Source: CAHJXF01 sp038225855 (GTDB taxonomy: Bacteria; Pseudomonadota; Gammaproteobacteria; Burkholderiales; Burkholderiaceae_D). From it: DNA of 64,000 nucleotides. Positions 8,671 through 18,128 of this stretch are shown in pieces. A program made the position numbers and the translations under genes. The stretch's first letter is position 1. Each line of letters starts with the position of its first letter. The notes under the pieces are model-generated. The model was not told the DNA's origin. It did not search any database and saw only the letters and a program-made list of their open reading frames with translations. Location: positions 4,983 through 68,982 of the forward strand of contig JBBRQU010000021.1 of NCBI GenBank assembly GCA_038225855.1, written 5' to 3'.

Positions 8671-9915
8671 TCATCCATAAACCGGAAAGCGTCGCGTCAA
8701 CTCGGCCACCTTGTCGCGCGCAGCCGCGATGTTCACGGCATCGCCGGGCGCATCGAGCACATCGGCGATCAGATGGCCGACCTGCCCGGCTTCGGGCGCG
8801 CCGAAGCCGCGCGTCGTCATCGCAGGGCTGCCCAGACGAATGCCGCTCGTCACGAAAGGCTTCTCCGGATCGTCGGGGATCGCGTTCTTGTTGACCGTGA
8901 GATGCGCGTCGCCCAGCACTTGCTCGGCGTCCTTGCCGGTGATCTTCTTCGCGCGCAGATCGACCAGCATCAGATGGCTCTCGGTCCTGCCCGACACGAT
9001 GCGCAGACCGCGCGCAATCAGCGTCTTTGCGAGCACATCCGCGTTCTGTACCACCTGTTGCTGATACACCCTGAAGGACGGCTCGGCGGCTTCCTTCAAC
9101 GCGATCGCCTTGCCCGCGATCACGTGCATCAAGGGTCCGCCCTGAATGCCCGGGAAGATCGCCGAGTTGATCGCCTTCGCGTGCTGCTCCTTCATCAGGA
9201 TGATGCCGCCGCGCGGGCCGCGCAGGCTCTTGTGCGTCGTCGTCGTGACCACGTCCGCGTGCGGCACGGGACTCGGATAGACGCCCGCTGCGACGAGGCC
9301 CGCGTAGTGCGCAACGTCCACCATGAAATACGCGCCGACATCCTTCGCGATCTTCGCGAAGCGCTCGAAATCGATGCGCAGACTGTAGGCCGATGCGCCC
9401 GCGAGAATCAGCTTGGGCTTGTGTTCATGCGCGAGGCGCTCGACCTGTTCGTAATCGATCGCCTCGTTCTTGTCGAGCCCGTAGCTGACGGGCTTGAACC
9501 ACTTGCCGCTCATGTTGAGCGCCATGCCGTGCGTGAGGTGGCCGCCTTCGGCCAAGCTCATGCCGAGGAAGGTGTCGCCCGGTTTCATCAGTGCGAAGAA
9601 CACCGCCTGGTTCGCCTGCGAGCCCGAGTTCGGCTGCACGTTGGCGGCTTCGGCGCCGAACAACGATTTCGCCCGATCGATCGCCAGCGTCTCCACCACA
9701 TCGACGAATTCGCAGCCGCCGTAGTAGCGCTTACCGGGATAGCCCTCGGCATATTTGTTGGTGAGCTGGCTGCCCTGCGCCTGCATCACCGCGGGGCTCG
9801 TATAGTTTTCGGAAGCGATCAACTCGATGTGATCTTCCTGCCGACGGTTCTCGTCGGTGATGGCGGACCAGATCTGCGGATCGGTATCGGCAATGGTGCG
9901 CTGGCGTTCGAACAT
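8671..9915 (-). CDS. glyA: Serine hydroxymethyltransferase
   Basis: 414 residues. Interconverts serine and glycine with tetrahydrofolate; a cytosolic PLP enzyme. The PLP lysine is K229 in TTTTHKSLRGPRGG, the same number as in E. coli GlyA, which supports the ATG at 9915 (preceded by GAGGA at 6-7 bases) rather than the in-frame ATG 51 bases upstream. Other family marks: IELIASENYTS near residues 30-40, EGYPGKRYYGG near 57-67. It lies upstream of nrdR. Confidence 0.97.
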   Translation of the reverse strand: MFERQRTIADTDPQIWSAITDENRRQEDHIELIASENYTSPAVMQAQGSQLTNKYAEGYPGKRYYGGCEFVDVVETLAIDRAKSLFGAEAANVQPNSGSQANQAVFFALMKPGDTFLGMSLAEGGHLTHGMALNMSGKWFKPVSYGLDKNEAIDYEQVERLAHEHKPKLILAGASAYSLRIDFERFAKIAKDVGAYFMVDVAHYAGLVAAGVYPSPVPHADVVTTTTHKSLRGPRGGIILMKEQHAKAINSAIFPGIQGGPLMHVIAGKAIALKEAAEPSFRVYQQQVVQNADVLAKTLIARGLRIVSGRTESHLMLVDLRAKKITGKDAEQVLGDAHLTVNKNAIPDDPEKPFVTSGIRLGSPAMTTRGFGAPEAGQVGHLIADVLDAPGDAVNIAAARDKVAELTRRFPVYG

Positions 9916-10379
9916 GACGCGGTCCTCGGTAAGGGCGCCGCCAGGAGCGGCCGCCATGGATGACAAATCGCAACCGGACGGTGCGCGTGACGCGATGAAG
10001 AAATGCGAGGCGTCGCGGGGCAGCCATGCGCTTGCACGTCATTCTCGGATGCCCAGGCGATCGGCTGCGAGCGCTCGATGTTGCATGAGCATTCGCTAAT
10101 TCCGCGCTTCCCGGTGGTCATCCACCTTGACGCGATGCTTGACGCTTCAAGTATCGCGGCCATCGCCAGTCACGCGAAATGGAATGTGGACGGGAGTGTA
10201 AAAGACGTGGCGTGGTTTGTCATCGACGACCCGCACCACAGCCACGCTATTGCCGCGCCATTGCCATTCCGGAGTTCGATCGTAATCAGCTTCGAGGCGT
10301 GAACACGCGCAACCCGCACCATCGGTCGAGCCCTTGCGATTTGAGACAATCGCAGCTCTCCCTTCGCAGAAGGCACCGC
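9916..10379. other. Intergenic region between divergent glyA and ydfG
   Basis: 464 bases with no open frame that reads like a protein, no repeat arm of the dispersed families and no tRNA. It must hold the divergent promoters of glyA and ydfG, but no confident -35/-10 pair or riboswitch was recognised. Confidence 0.5.
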
Positions 10380-11129
10380 ATGATCATCTTCGTCACGGGC
10401 GCCACCGCCGGCTTCGGCGCCGCCATCACGCGCAAGTTCGTCCAGGAAGGACACAAGGTCATCGCGTCCGGTCGGCGCCGCGATCGACTCGATGCACTGG
10501 TTGCGGAATTCGGGGACTCGGTGCTTCCGGTCGTCCTCGACGTGACCGATCGCGCCGCGACCGAGTCGGTCGTGCAGCAATTACCCAGGGATTGGTCCGC
10601 CATCGACATCCTTGTGAACAACGCGGGGCTCGCGCTCGGACTCGAGCCCGCCCATCAGGTCGCGCTCGACGACTGGGAGACGATGATCGCCACCAACATC
10701 AACGGCGTCACCCGCATGACGCGAGCCATCCTGCCGGGCATGGTCGAGCGCAAGCGCGGCCACATCGTCCATATCGGTTCGGTCGCCGCCCACTTCCCAT
10801 ATCCGGGTGGCAATGTGTATGGAGCGACCAAGGCCTTTGTCGATCAGTTCAGCCTCAACCTGCGCGCGGATCTGCTCGGCACACCGGTGCGGGTGACCAA
10901 CATCGAACCCGGGCTGTGCGGCGGCACCGAGTTCTCGAGCGTGCGCTTCAAGGGAGACGACGAACGCGCGGCGAAGATCTACGACGGCACGCAACCCCTG
11001 ACCTCGGAAGACATCGCCGACACCGTGTACTGGGTCGCGACCCGTCCGGCGCATGTGAACATCAACAACGTGCAGATGATGCCCGTGTGCCAGGCGTTCG
11101 GGCCGTTGGCTGTCAAGAGGGATATGTAG
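10380..11129 (+). CDS. ydfG: NADP-dependent 3-hydroxy acid dehydrogenase, YdfG family
   Basis: 249 residues, a short-chain dehydrogenase close to E. coli YdfG along its whole length. The TGATAGFG nucleotide-binding loop is at residues 6-13, NNAG at 80-83, and the catalytic Ser134, Tyr147 and Lys151 are present. The family reduces malonic semialdehyde and oxidises serine and 3-hydroxy acids with NADP. The ATG at 10380 has AAGG a short distance upstream and gives the family N-terminus directly. It stands alone between glyA and cdd. Confidence 0.95.
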   Translation: MIIFVTGATAGFGAAITRKFVQEGHKVIASGRRRDRLDALVAEFGDSVLPVVLDVTDRAATESVVQQLPRDWSAIDILVNNAGLALGLEPAHQVALDDWETMIATNINGVTRMTRAILPGMVERKRGHIVHIGSVAAHFPYPGGNVYGATKAFVDQFSLNLRADLLGTPVRVTNIEPGLCGGTEFSSVRFKGDDERAAKIYDGTQPLTSEDIADTVYWVATRPAHVNINNVQMMPVCQAFGPLAVKRDM

Positions 11130-11312
11130 CGCTGGCTGGTCGGCGCGCCGAGTCTGAAAAAAAGCGCGTGCCGGGCGGCTGCTGCATTTGGGCAGCACGC
11201 TCGAATGGCTTGCGCCCAACGTGCTGGCCGCCCCCATGGTGGAAAGTGTTGTGATGACCCTGAAGATATCCGGCTCCGTAGATCCTTTCGGCCATCGTGC
11301 GTCAGGCGTCGC

Positions 11313-11735
11313 TCACAGGTCTTTCGGTCCGAATGCGCCGGGCAGCAATTCTTCCATCGACCATTCGCTGCGGCCGTCCCCTTCGCATCCACTCACCACC
11401 GTCGCCTCGGGACCGAACTCATGAATCACCTGACGGCACGCCCCACACGGTGACACCGGCTGCTGCGTGGGCGTATGGACCGCCACCGCGACAATGCCTC
11501 GCGCCCCCGCCGACACCGCCGCAAAAATTGCATTGCGCTCGGCACACGACGTCAATCCATACGACGCGTTCTCGACGTTGGCCGCCGTGTACACGCGCCC
11601 GTCGTCGGCGAGGACTGCGGCCCCGACGCGAAAACGGCTGTAAGGCGCGTATGCGCGCGCGCTCGCCTCGCGCGCGGCGGCCATCAAGGCTGCGCTTTGC
11701 TGCGTATCGAACGGCTTCGGTTCAGGAGGCTTCAT
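11313..11735 (-). CDS. cdd: Cytidine deaminase (homotetrameric type)
   Basis: 140 residues. The zinc site is CAE at 64-66 with PCGAC (Cys97, Cys100), the three-Cys pattern of tetrameric deaminases; Glu66 is the catalytic proton shuttle. Deaminates cytidine and deoxycytidine to uridine and deoxyuridine. It is transcribed away from nupC, only 43 bases away, so a shared divergent control region is likely. The end of the protein extends about ten residues past the usual core. The 183 bases before ydfG show nothing recognisable. Confidence 0.96.
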   Translation of the reverse strand: MKPPEPKPFDTQQSAALMAAAREASARAYAPYSRFRVGAAVLADDGRVYTAANVENASYGLTSCAERNAIFAAVSAGARGIVAVAVHTPTQQPVSPCGACRQVIHEFGPEATVVSGCEGDGRSEWSMEELLPGAFGPKDL

Positions 11736-11778
11736 CTATGATGCGGCGCTTCGACAAGAATTGATCGGGGAAACATTG

Positions 11779-13056
11779 ATGACCGAAGTCCTGCGCAGCA
11801 TAGGCGGCATCGCGGGGCTCCTGGTGATCGCGTGGCTCTTGTCCATCAATCGCCGCGCGATACGACCGCGCGTGGTGATCGCCGCGCTCGCGATGCAATT
11901 GGCCATCGGCGCGCTGATCCTATTCGTGCCGATCGGCAAGAGTGTGCTCGCAGCCGTGGCGATCGGCGTCAACAACGTTCTGTCCTACGGCAACAAGGGC
12001 ATCGAGTTCATGTTCGCGGGGCTGGTGTCGCCGAAGATGTTCGAAGTCTTCGGTGGCCTGGGCTTCGTGTTCGCGCTGCGCGTGCTGCCGGCGATCATCT
12101 TCGTCACCGCGCTGATCTCGGTGCTCTATCACCTGGGCATCATGCGCTGGATCGTGGCCGGCCTCGGTACGCTGTTTCAAAAAGCCATCGGCGTGTCGAA
12201 GATCGAATCCTTCTCGGCGGTTGCGACCATTTTTCTCGGCCAAAGCGAGATGCCCGCGGCGGTCAAGCCGTTCGTGCATCAACTGCGCGGACCCGAACTG
12301 TTCGCGATCATGGCGAGCGGCATGGCCTCGGTCGCCGGCTCGGTGCTCGCCGGTTACGCAGGGCTCGGCGTGCGGCTCGATTACCTGATCGCCGCGTCGT
12401 TCATGGCGGTGCCCGGCGGCCTGTTGTTCGCCAAGATCATCTGCCCATCGACCGAACCGTCGCAGATCGCGTTCGAGCATCTCGAGTTCGAAGACGTCCG
12501 CCCCGCCAACGTGATGGACGCGGCAGCAGGAGGCGCGATCATCGGTCTGAAGATTGCGGTCAACGTGGGAGCGATGGTGCTCGCCTTCGTCGGCCTGATT
12601 GCGCTGTTGAACGGCGTGATGGGCGGCGTGATGGGGTGGTTCGGCCATCCCGAATGGAACCTCGAAGCGCTGATGGGCGCGGTGTTCGCGCCGATCGCGT
12701 GGATGATCGGCGTGCCGTGGGAATCGGCCGGCATCGCGGGCAACCTGCTCGGGCAGAAGTTGATCCTGAACGAGTTCGTGGCCTACATCGGTCTCGCCCC
12801 TTACCTCAAGGACGCTGCCACGGTCGCCGCGGCGGGACTCCACGTGCTCGACCCGAAGACCATCGCCATCATGTCGTTCGCGCTTTGCGGCTTCGCGAAT
12901 TTTTCATCGATCGCGATACTTGCCGGAGCCTTCGGCGCGATCATGCCGGCCTTGCGTTCGGAGGTCGCGCGCTATGGGTTGCGCGTGGTCGCGGCGGGGA
13001 CGTTGTCGAACCTGATGAGCGCGACCATCGCGGGGCTCTTCATCGGGCTCGCGTGA
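11779..13056 (+). CDS. nupC: Concentrative nucleoside transporter, NupC/CNT family
   Basis: 425 residues with about ten hydrophobic helices. CNT signatures are visible: GQSEMPAAVKPF near residues 155-166, the VPWESAGIAGNLLGQKLILNEFVAY stretch near 312-337, and the G-F-A-N-F-S-S-I-A-I motif near 380. Imports nucleosides by cation symport across the inner membrane. GGGG lies 5-8 bases before the ATG. It sits opposite cdd and upstream of deoA, giving import, deamination and phosphorolysis of pyrimidine nucleosides. Its stop overlaps the next open frame (GTGA). Confidence 0.95.
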   Translation: MTEVLRSIGGIAGLLVIAWLLSINRRAIRPRVVIAALAMQLAIGALILFVPIGKSVLAAVAIGVNNVLSYGNKGIEFMFAGLVSPKMFEVFGGLGFVFALRVLPAIIFVTALISVLYHLGIMRWIVAGLGTLFQKAIGVSKIESFSAVATIFLGQSEMPAAVKPFVHQLRGPELFAIMASGMASVAGSVLAGYAGLGVRLDYLIAASFMAVPGGLLFAKIICPSTEPSQIAFEHLEFEDVRPANVMDAAAGGAIIGLKIAVNVGAMVLAFVGLIALLNGVMGGVMGWFGHPEWNLEALMGAVFAPIAWMIGVPWESAGIAGNLLGQKLILNEFVAYIGLAPYLKDAATVAAAGLHVLDPKTIAIMSFALCGFANFSSIAILAGAFGAIMPALRSEVARYGLRVVAAGTLSNLMSATIAGLFIGLA

Positions 13057-13370
13057 AGCGCGTGCAGCACCGCGGCGGCAAGCCCGGCATGATCCCGCAG
13101 GTCGACGAGCACCACTTCGAGTTCGACGACGTCGCCGGCAACGGCCAGATGATCACGGTCGGCAATCTGCACGACAACGATCGCGTGATGCTGTTCCTGA
13201 TCGACTACACCGAAGCTCGCCGGCTCAAGCTGTGGGGTCATGCGACGGTGCGCGATGCAACGCCCGATGTGCACGACTACCGCGCCCGCATGCGCACCAT
13301 CCGCATCAGGCTCGCGGCCTGGAATTTCAACTGCAGCTCCTTCATTCCGCAGATGGTGCGATTCGACTGA
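13053..13370 (+). CDS. N-terminally truncated PPOX-type FMN-binding split-barrel protein
   Basis: 105 residues starting with GTG inside the nupC stop. The frame matches only the C-terminal two thirds of pyridoxamine 5'-phosphate oxidase-related proteins: QHRGGKPGM, then F-D-D-V-A-G-N-G-Q-M-I-T-V-G-N-L, D-Y-T-E-A-R-R-L-K-L-W-G-H-A and W-N-F-N-C near the end. The usual first 50 or so residues (the first barrel strands) are absent, and nupC sequence occupies that place. It may be a decayed remnant, or a short protein translated by coupling with nupC. Function cannot be assigned. Confidence 0.6.
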   Translation: MKRVQHRGGKPGMIPQVDEHHFEFDDVAGNGQMITVGNLHDNDRVMLFLIDYTEARRLKLWGHATVRDATPDVHDYRARMRTIRIRLAAWNFNCSSFIPQMVRFD

Positions 13371-13417
13371 GTCGCCGCGCGCGCGGACGCGCCGCGTACG
13401 TGCGCTATTGTTCGGCC

Positions 13418-14356
13418 ATGACCGCACACACGCTCGCAGCCTCGGTCGAGAGTTGTCATTGGGGCTTGTTCGACGCAGCGCTTCCTCCCGTGTTGCATGT
13501 CGAGAGCGGCGATCGCGTCGTCATCGACACCGTGAGCGGCGGCCCCAACGCGCTGCCGCCTGCGGGCTTCCAAGTGCCGCTGGAATTGCTCGACATCCAT
13601 GCCCACAGCGAGCGCCATGAACCCGGCCACATCCTGACCGGCCCCGTGCATGTGGCTGAGGCGGAGCCCGGCGATACGCTCGAAGTGCGCGTGCTCGACG
13701 TGACGCTGCGGCAGGACTGGGGATACAACGTCATCCGTCCGCTGGCCGGCACGCTGCCCGCGGACTTCGACACGTCGTCGCGCCTGATCAACATCCCGCT
13801 CGATCGCGAGCGCCTGACCGGTCGCATGCCGTGGGGGCTGGACCTGCCGCTGCATCCCTTCTTCGGCGTGATGGGCGTGGCGCCTCCGCCGCGCTGGGGC
13901 CGCATCAGCACGATCGTGCCGCGCGCGCACGGCGGCAATCTCGACAACAAGGAGCTGGGCCCGGGCAGTTCGCTGTTCCTGCCGGTGCACGTGCCGGGCG
14001 CGCTGTTCTCGTGCGGCGACGGCCATGCCGCGCAGGGCGATGGCGAGGTCTGCACCACAGCGATCGAGACGGCGCTGCAAGGCACGTTCGAATTGATCGT
14101 CCACAAGCGTACACAGCTTGCCTATCCGCGCGGCGAGACGCCCACGCACCTGATCACGATGGGCATGGATCCCGATCTTGACCAGTGCCTCGCGATCGCG
14201 CTGCGCGACATGATCGTGCTGCTCGGCGAGCGCGCCGGGCTGTCGCGGGAGGACTCTTACATGCTGTGCAGTCTCGCAGTAGACTTTCGCATCACGCAGA
14301 CCGTCAACGTGCATCGCGGCGTCCATGCGATGTTGCCGAAGGCGCTGCTGCCATAG
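13418..14356 (+). CDS. Acetamidase/formamidase family hydrolase
   Basis: 312 residues. Family marks: S-G-D-R-V-V-I-D-T near the start, H-I-L-T-G-P-V-H-V near residues 68-76, D-N-K-E-L-G-P-G-S-S-L-F-L-P-V near 176-190 and C-G-D-G-H-A-A-Q-G-D-G-E near 199-210, the conserved Asp/His/Glu-rich centre of this family. The family hydrolyses short amides such as formamide and acetamide to ammonia and the acid; the actual substrate is unknown. It stands between nupC and deoA without an obvious link to nucleosides. Confidence 0.9.
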   Translation: MTAHTLAASVESCHWGLFDAALPPVLHVESGDRVVIDTVSGGPNALPPAGFQVPLELLDIHAHSERHEPGHILTGPVHVAEAEPGDTLEVRVLDVTLRQDWGYNVIRPLAGTLPADFDTSSRLINIPLDRERLTGRMPWGLDLPLHPFFGVMGVAPPPRWGRISTIVPRAHGGNLDNKELGPGSSLFLPVHVPGALFSCGDGHAAQGDGEVCTTAIETALQGTFELIVHKRTQLAYPRGETPTHLITMGMDPDLDQCLAIALRDMIVLLGERAGLSREDSYMLCSLAVDFRITQTVNVHRGVHAMLPKALLP

Positions 14357-14457
14357 CGCCTCGAAGCTCGCGGAGCTGACCTGTCGATAGACGGCGCATC
14401 CCGCGCCGCTCATAGCCGCTGGGCGACCGACACACAGGTGCGGTCTGGCCGATCGCC

Positions 14458-14955
14458 CTACTTCTTGAAGATCGCGGCGGCCTTGCCCAGTCCGGCATCG
14501 TAGATGCCGCCGATCACTTCCCTGGCCTTGGCATCGTCGGCGCCGTTGGCATCGAAGGTCGAGCTCCACTTGACCAGCGACTTGCCGCCCGCAGCGGGGC
14601 TCACGGCGATGGTGGAGACGTAGTTCTTCACCGGCAGCGGCGACTTGGTGATCGCGTAGCTGTAGCTGTGTTTGTCTGCACTGTAGGCGACCAGCTTCTC
14701 GTCGATCGTGCCGCCGCCGTTGAGCGACAGTTCGCGGGTCGTGCCGACGCTGGTGCCACTGCCTTTCTGGGTGCTGCTGGCCACGGCCGGATGCCAGACG
14801 TCGAGGCTGTTGAAGTTGCCGAGCAGCTTCCAGACCGCGGCGGGCGCGCCATCGATCGTGGCCTCGCGCTCGACCGACAGGGCGCCGGCTGCGAAGCTGC
14901 TGCTTGCCGCGATCATCAGGGCCGCACCGGCCAGTTGTTTCAGGGTCGCGTTCAA
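14458..14955 (-). CDS. Secreted SRPBCC (START-like) family protein
   Basis: 165 residues starting at TTG. This start was chosen because GGAGG lies 7 bases upstream and it begins a clean signal peptide (hydrophobic run AGAALMIAASSS, cleavage after FAA near residue 24). The mature part matches SRPBCC/polyketide-cyclase-like folds: V-W-K-L-L-G-N-F-N-S-L-D-V-W-H-P near residues 41-56, then G-T-T-R-E-L and S-Y-S-Y-A-I. Such proteins bind hydrophobic ligands; here it would act in the periplasm. Ligand unknown. Transcribed opposite to deoA. Confidence 0.8.
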   Translation of the reverse strand: MNATLKQLAGAALMIAASSSFAAGALSVEREATIDGAPAAVWKLLGNFNSLDVWHPAVASSTQKGSGTSVGTTRELSLNGGGTIDEKLVAYSADKHSYSYAITKSPLPVKNYVSTIAVSPAAGGKSLVKWSSTFDANGADDAKAREVIGGIYDAGLGKAAAIFKK

Positions 14956-15161
14956 GATATTGCCTCCAGTAGGTGTGAGCCGGGCGGCGACACGCCGTCC
15001 CGGGTGCAATGATGGCGCGCAATACTCGGTGGTCGGGCGGCTGCCTGTCAACGAGAACATCTCTCGCTTCCGCGAGCGAGTTGCACTTCGCGCGTGATGC
15101 AGTAAGTCCACCCACCTCGAACGCGGACGGGGGCGGAAAGCACGTGAGCTATCGTTCGGCC

Positions 15162-16520
15162 ATGGCGCTCGTACAGGAAATCATCCGCAACAAGCGTGAC
15201 GGCAATCGTCTTTCGCGCGCCGATTTCGCGTGCTTGTTCGGCGCGTCGGCACACGACTCGTGGGGACCGCTCGCCAGCGATGCGCAACTGGCGGCATGGG
15301 CGATGGCGGTCTATCTGAACGGCCTCGATCGCGATGAGACGGTCGGCTTGACCTGCGCGCTGCGCGACTCGGGCCGTGTGCTCGACTGGCGCGATCTCGA
15401 CCGCCCCATCGTCGACAAGCATTCGACCGGCGGCGTCGGCGACACCGTGTCGCTGATCCTCGGCCCGCTGGTTGCAGCCTGCGGCGGCGCCGTGCCGATG
15501 ATCTCCGGCCGCGGCCTCGGACACACCGGCGGCACGCTCGACAAGTTGGGCGCGATCCCCGGCTACGTCACGACACCCGACATCGCGCGCTTCCAGCGCG
15601 TGGTGCGCGAAATCGGCGTCGCGATCGTCGGCCAGACGGCCGAGTTGGCGCCGGCCGACGGTCGGCTGTACGCGGTGCGCGACGTCACCGCGACGGTGGA
15701 GTCGATTCCGCTCATCACCGCATCGATCCTGTCGAAGAAACTCGCCGCAGGACTCGACTCGCTCGTCATGGATGTGAAGGTCGGCTCGGGCGCCTTCATG
15801 CCGACTCTCGAGAAGTCGCGCGAGCTGGCGGCGAACATCGTCGAAGTCGGTCGCGGCGCAGGGCTTGCGACGACGGCGTTGCTGACCGACATGAATCAGC
15901 CGCTCGCGCCGTGCGCGGGCAATGCGATCGAAGTGCGCTGTGCGATCGATGTGCTCACGTGCGCGACGAATCCTCAACGCCTGCTCGACGCGACTTTCGC
16001 GCTCGCCGCCGAGATGCTGGTGTCGAGCGCACTCGCATCGACCCGCGACGCCGCTTTGCAAGACCTGCATCGCGCGCTCGCGTCGGGCCGCGCGGCGGAG
16101 TGCTTCGCGAAGATGGTGGCGGCGCTCGGCGGTCCGGGCGATCTTGTCGAGCACCCCGATCGGCATTTGCCTCGCGCGCCCTGTCGTCGTGCAGTGCATG
16201 CGCCATCGAGTGGCGTGGTGCGCGCGATCGATGTGCGCGCATTGGGCATGGCGGTCGTCGCGTTGGGCGGCGGGCGGCGTCGCGCCGAAGATTCCATCGA
16301 TCCCGCCGTGGGCCTCTACGCCTTCGCGCAACTCGGCGCGACGGTCAAGGCGGGCGACGCGATCGCACGCATCGACGCGCGCGATGAGGCGGGCGCCGCA
16401 CGCGCAGCAGAGGCGGTAACGAAGAGTTATTCGATCGAGGAAGGCGTACAGGAAGACGGCGGATCAGATCGGCATGGCGGGCTCGACGAGCGTTCCGTCG
16501 TGATCGAAAAAATCGGATGA
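15162..16520 (+). CDS. deoA: Thymidine phosphorylase
   Basis: 452 residues (E. coli DeoA 440). Splits thymidine and deoxyuridine with phosphate to the base and deoxyribose-1-phosphate. Signatures: KHSTGGVGD near residues 84-92, MISGRGLGHTGGTLDKL near 107-123, and a C-terminal domain with A-L-G-M-A-V-V-A-L-G-G-G-R-R. The ATG at 15162 aligns with the E. coli start (MALVQEII versus MFLAQEII); an in-frame GTG at 15144 has a better ribosome binding site and may be the true start. The last 25 residues are longer than usual. Completes the salvage set with cdd and nupC. Confidence 0.95.
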   Translation: MALVQEIIRNKRDGNRLSRADFACLFGASAHDSWGPLASDAQLAAWAMAVYLNGLDRDETVGLTCALRDSGRVLDWRDLDRPIVDKHSTGGVGDTVSLILGPLVAACGGAVPMISGRGLGHTGGTLDKLGAIPGYVTTPDIARFQRVVREIGVAIVGQTAELAPADGRLYAVRDVTATVESIPLITASILSKKLAAGLDSLVMDVKVGSGAFMPTLEKSRELAANIVEVGRGAGLATTALLTDMNQPLAPCAGNAIEVRCAIDVLTCATNPQRLLDATFALAAEMLVSSALASTRDAALQDLHRALASGRAAECFAKMVAALGGPGDLVEHPDRHLPRAPCRRAVHAPSSGVVRAIDVRALGMAVVALGGGRRRAEDSIDPAVGLYAFAQLGATVKAGDAIARIDARDEAGAARAAEAVTKSYSIEEGVQEDGGSDRHGGLDERSVVIEKIG

Positions 16521-16683
16521 GCCGATCTCCGTCCGGCGATCGCAGCCGCAAGCCGCGATCGCTCGGCACCTGGTTTGCTTCTTGCTACACTCGTTCGACC
16601 AATAGCGGTCTGTGATGATTAACGATGGCGGTAATTGCGATTCGACGCCATCGCAACGAGGGACACCACCCGATGCACTCCGC

Positions 16684-18126
16684 ATGATGCCGGTCGCATT
16701 CTTCGACGAGATGACCGATGCGGATGAGAGAGTCCGCGCGCACTATTCGGGCTTCAAGAGCTGGCTCGACGGTCAGGGCGGCGAATCGATCGCGGCCAAG
16801 CGTGCGGAAGCCGAACTGATCTTTCGAAGAGTCGGCATCACCTTCGCCGTCTATGGCGATCTCGACGACACGGGCGGCGGTACCGAGCGCACCATCCCCT
16901 TCGACATCATTCCGCGCGTGATTCCCGCGTCGGAATGGCGCACGCTCGAAGCCGGTCTGCGCCAGCGCGTCAGCGCGCTCAATCGCTTCATACACGACGT
17001 CTATCACGCCCAGGAAATTCTCAAGGCCGGCATCGTGCCGCCCGGACGCATACTCGGCAACGCGCAGTACCGACCCGAAATGCAGGGCGTCGACGTACCG
17101 ATGGATGTGTACGCGCACATCGCCGGCATCGACGTCGTGCGCGTCGCCAATGCCACGGGCGAGGGCGAGTACTTCGTGCTCGAAGACAATCTGCGCGTGC
17201 CGTCGGGCGTGTCGTACATGCTCGAGAACCGCAAGATGATGATGCGGCTCTTCCCCGATCTGTTCGCGAGAAATCGCGTCGCGCCGGTGGCGCACTACCC
17301 CGATCTGCTGCTCGACAATCTGCGCGCGGTGGCGCCCAAGGGCGTGACCGATCCGACGGTGGTGGTGATGACGCCGGGCATGTACAACTCGGCGTATTTC
17401 GAGCACGCCTTCCTCGCGCAGCAGATGGGCGTCGACCTGGTCGAAGGGCCCGATCTCTTCGTCGAGCGCGAACAGGTCTTCATGCGGACCACGCAGGGTC
17501 CGCAGAAGGTCGATGTGATCTATCGCCGCATCGACGACGATTTTCTCGACCCGCTCGCGTTTCGGCCCGACTCGTCGCTCGGCACCAAGGGATTGCTCGC
17601 AGCCTATCGCGCAGGCAACGTCACGCTGGCGAACGCGATCGGCACCGGCATTGCCGACGACAAGTCGATCTATCCCTATGTGCCCGAGATGATCCGCTTC
17701 TATCTGGGTGAAGACGCGATCCTCGCCAACGTGCCGACCTGGCAGTGCGACAAGCCCGACGATTTGCAATACACGCTCGCGCATCTGGCCGAGCTGGTGG
17801 TCAAGGAGATTCACGGCGCCGGCGGCTACGGCATGCTGGTCGGCCCCGCGTCGACTGCCGCCGAAATCGAAGCCTTCCGCAAGGTGCTCGTCGCGCGGCC
17901 CGACAACTATATCTCGCAACCGACGCTGGCTCTCTCGGCCTGCCCGACCTATGTCGACGCCGGCGTCGCGCCACGCCACATCGACCTGCGTCCCTTCGTG
18001 TTGTCGGGCAACGGCGTCTCGATGGTGCCCGGAGGTCTCACGCGCGTCGCCTTGCGCGCGGGTTCGCTCGTGGTCAATTCATCGCAGGGCGGCGGGACCA
18101 AGGACACCTGGGTGCTGGAGGACTGA
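16684..18126 (+). CDS. Circularly permuted ATP-grasp protein (module A)
   Basis: 480 residues of the CP-ATP-grasp family (DUF404/DUF407, COG2308). Visible blocks: FDEMTDADERVR at the start, RRVGITFAVYGD, P-F-D-I-I-P-R, Y-R-P-E-M-Q-G-V-D-V-P, R-V-P-S-G-V-S-Y-M-L-E-N-R-K-M-M-M-R, T-P-G-M-Y-N-S-A-Y-F-E-H and a C-terminal S-Q-G-G-G-T-K-D-T-W-V. ATP-grasp enzymes form amide or peptide bonds via acyl phosphates; this family is predicted to ligate amino acids or peptides, but no substrate is known. The start was chosen from the usual N-terminus FFDEM; in-frame GTG/ATG codons at 16612-16615 would add 24 residues. The alpha-E gene begins 2 bases after its stop. Confidence 0.93.
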   Translation: MMPVAFFDEMTDADERVRAHYSGFKSWLDGQGGESIAAKRAEAELIFRRVGITFAVYGDLDDTGGGTERTIPFDIIPRVIPASEWRTLEAGLRQRVSALNRFIHDVYHAQEILKAGIVPPGRILGNAQYRPEMQGVDVPMDVYAHIAGIDVVRVANATGEGEYFVLEDNLRVPSGVSYMLENRKMMMRLFPDLFARNRVAPVAHYPDLLLDNLRAVAPKGVTDPTVVVMTPGMYNSAYFEHAFLAQQMGVDLVEGPDLFVEREQVFMRTTQGPQKVDVIYRRIDDDFLDPLAFRPDSSLGTKGLLAAYRAGNVTLANAIGTGIADDKSIYPYVPEMIRFYLGEDAILANVPTWQCDKPDDLQYTLAHLAELVVKEIHGAGGYGMLVGPASTAAEIEAFRKVLVARPDNYISQPTLALSACPTYVDAGVAPRHIDLRPFVLSGNGVSMVPGGLTRVALRAGSLVVNSSQGGGTKDTWVLED

Positions 18127-18128
18127 CC

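Noticed and set aside
13277..15115. Long minus-strand frame covering the formamidase gene
   Set aside because: Its sequence is Arg/Gln/His-rich nonsense antisense to a well recognised protein, and it overlaps the SRPBCC gene in another frame.
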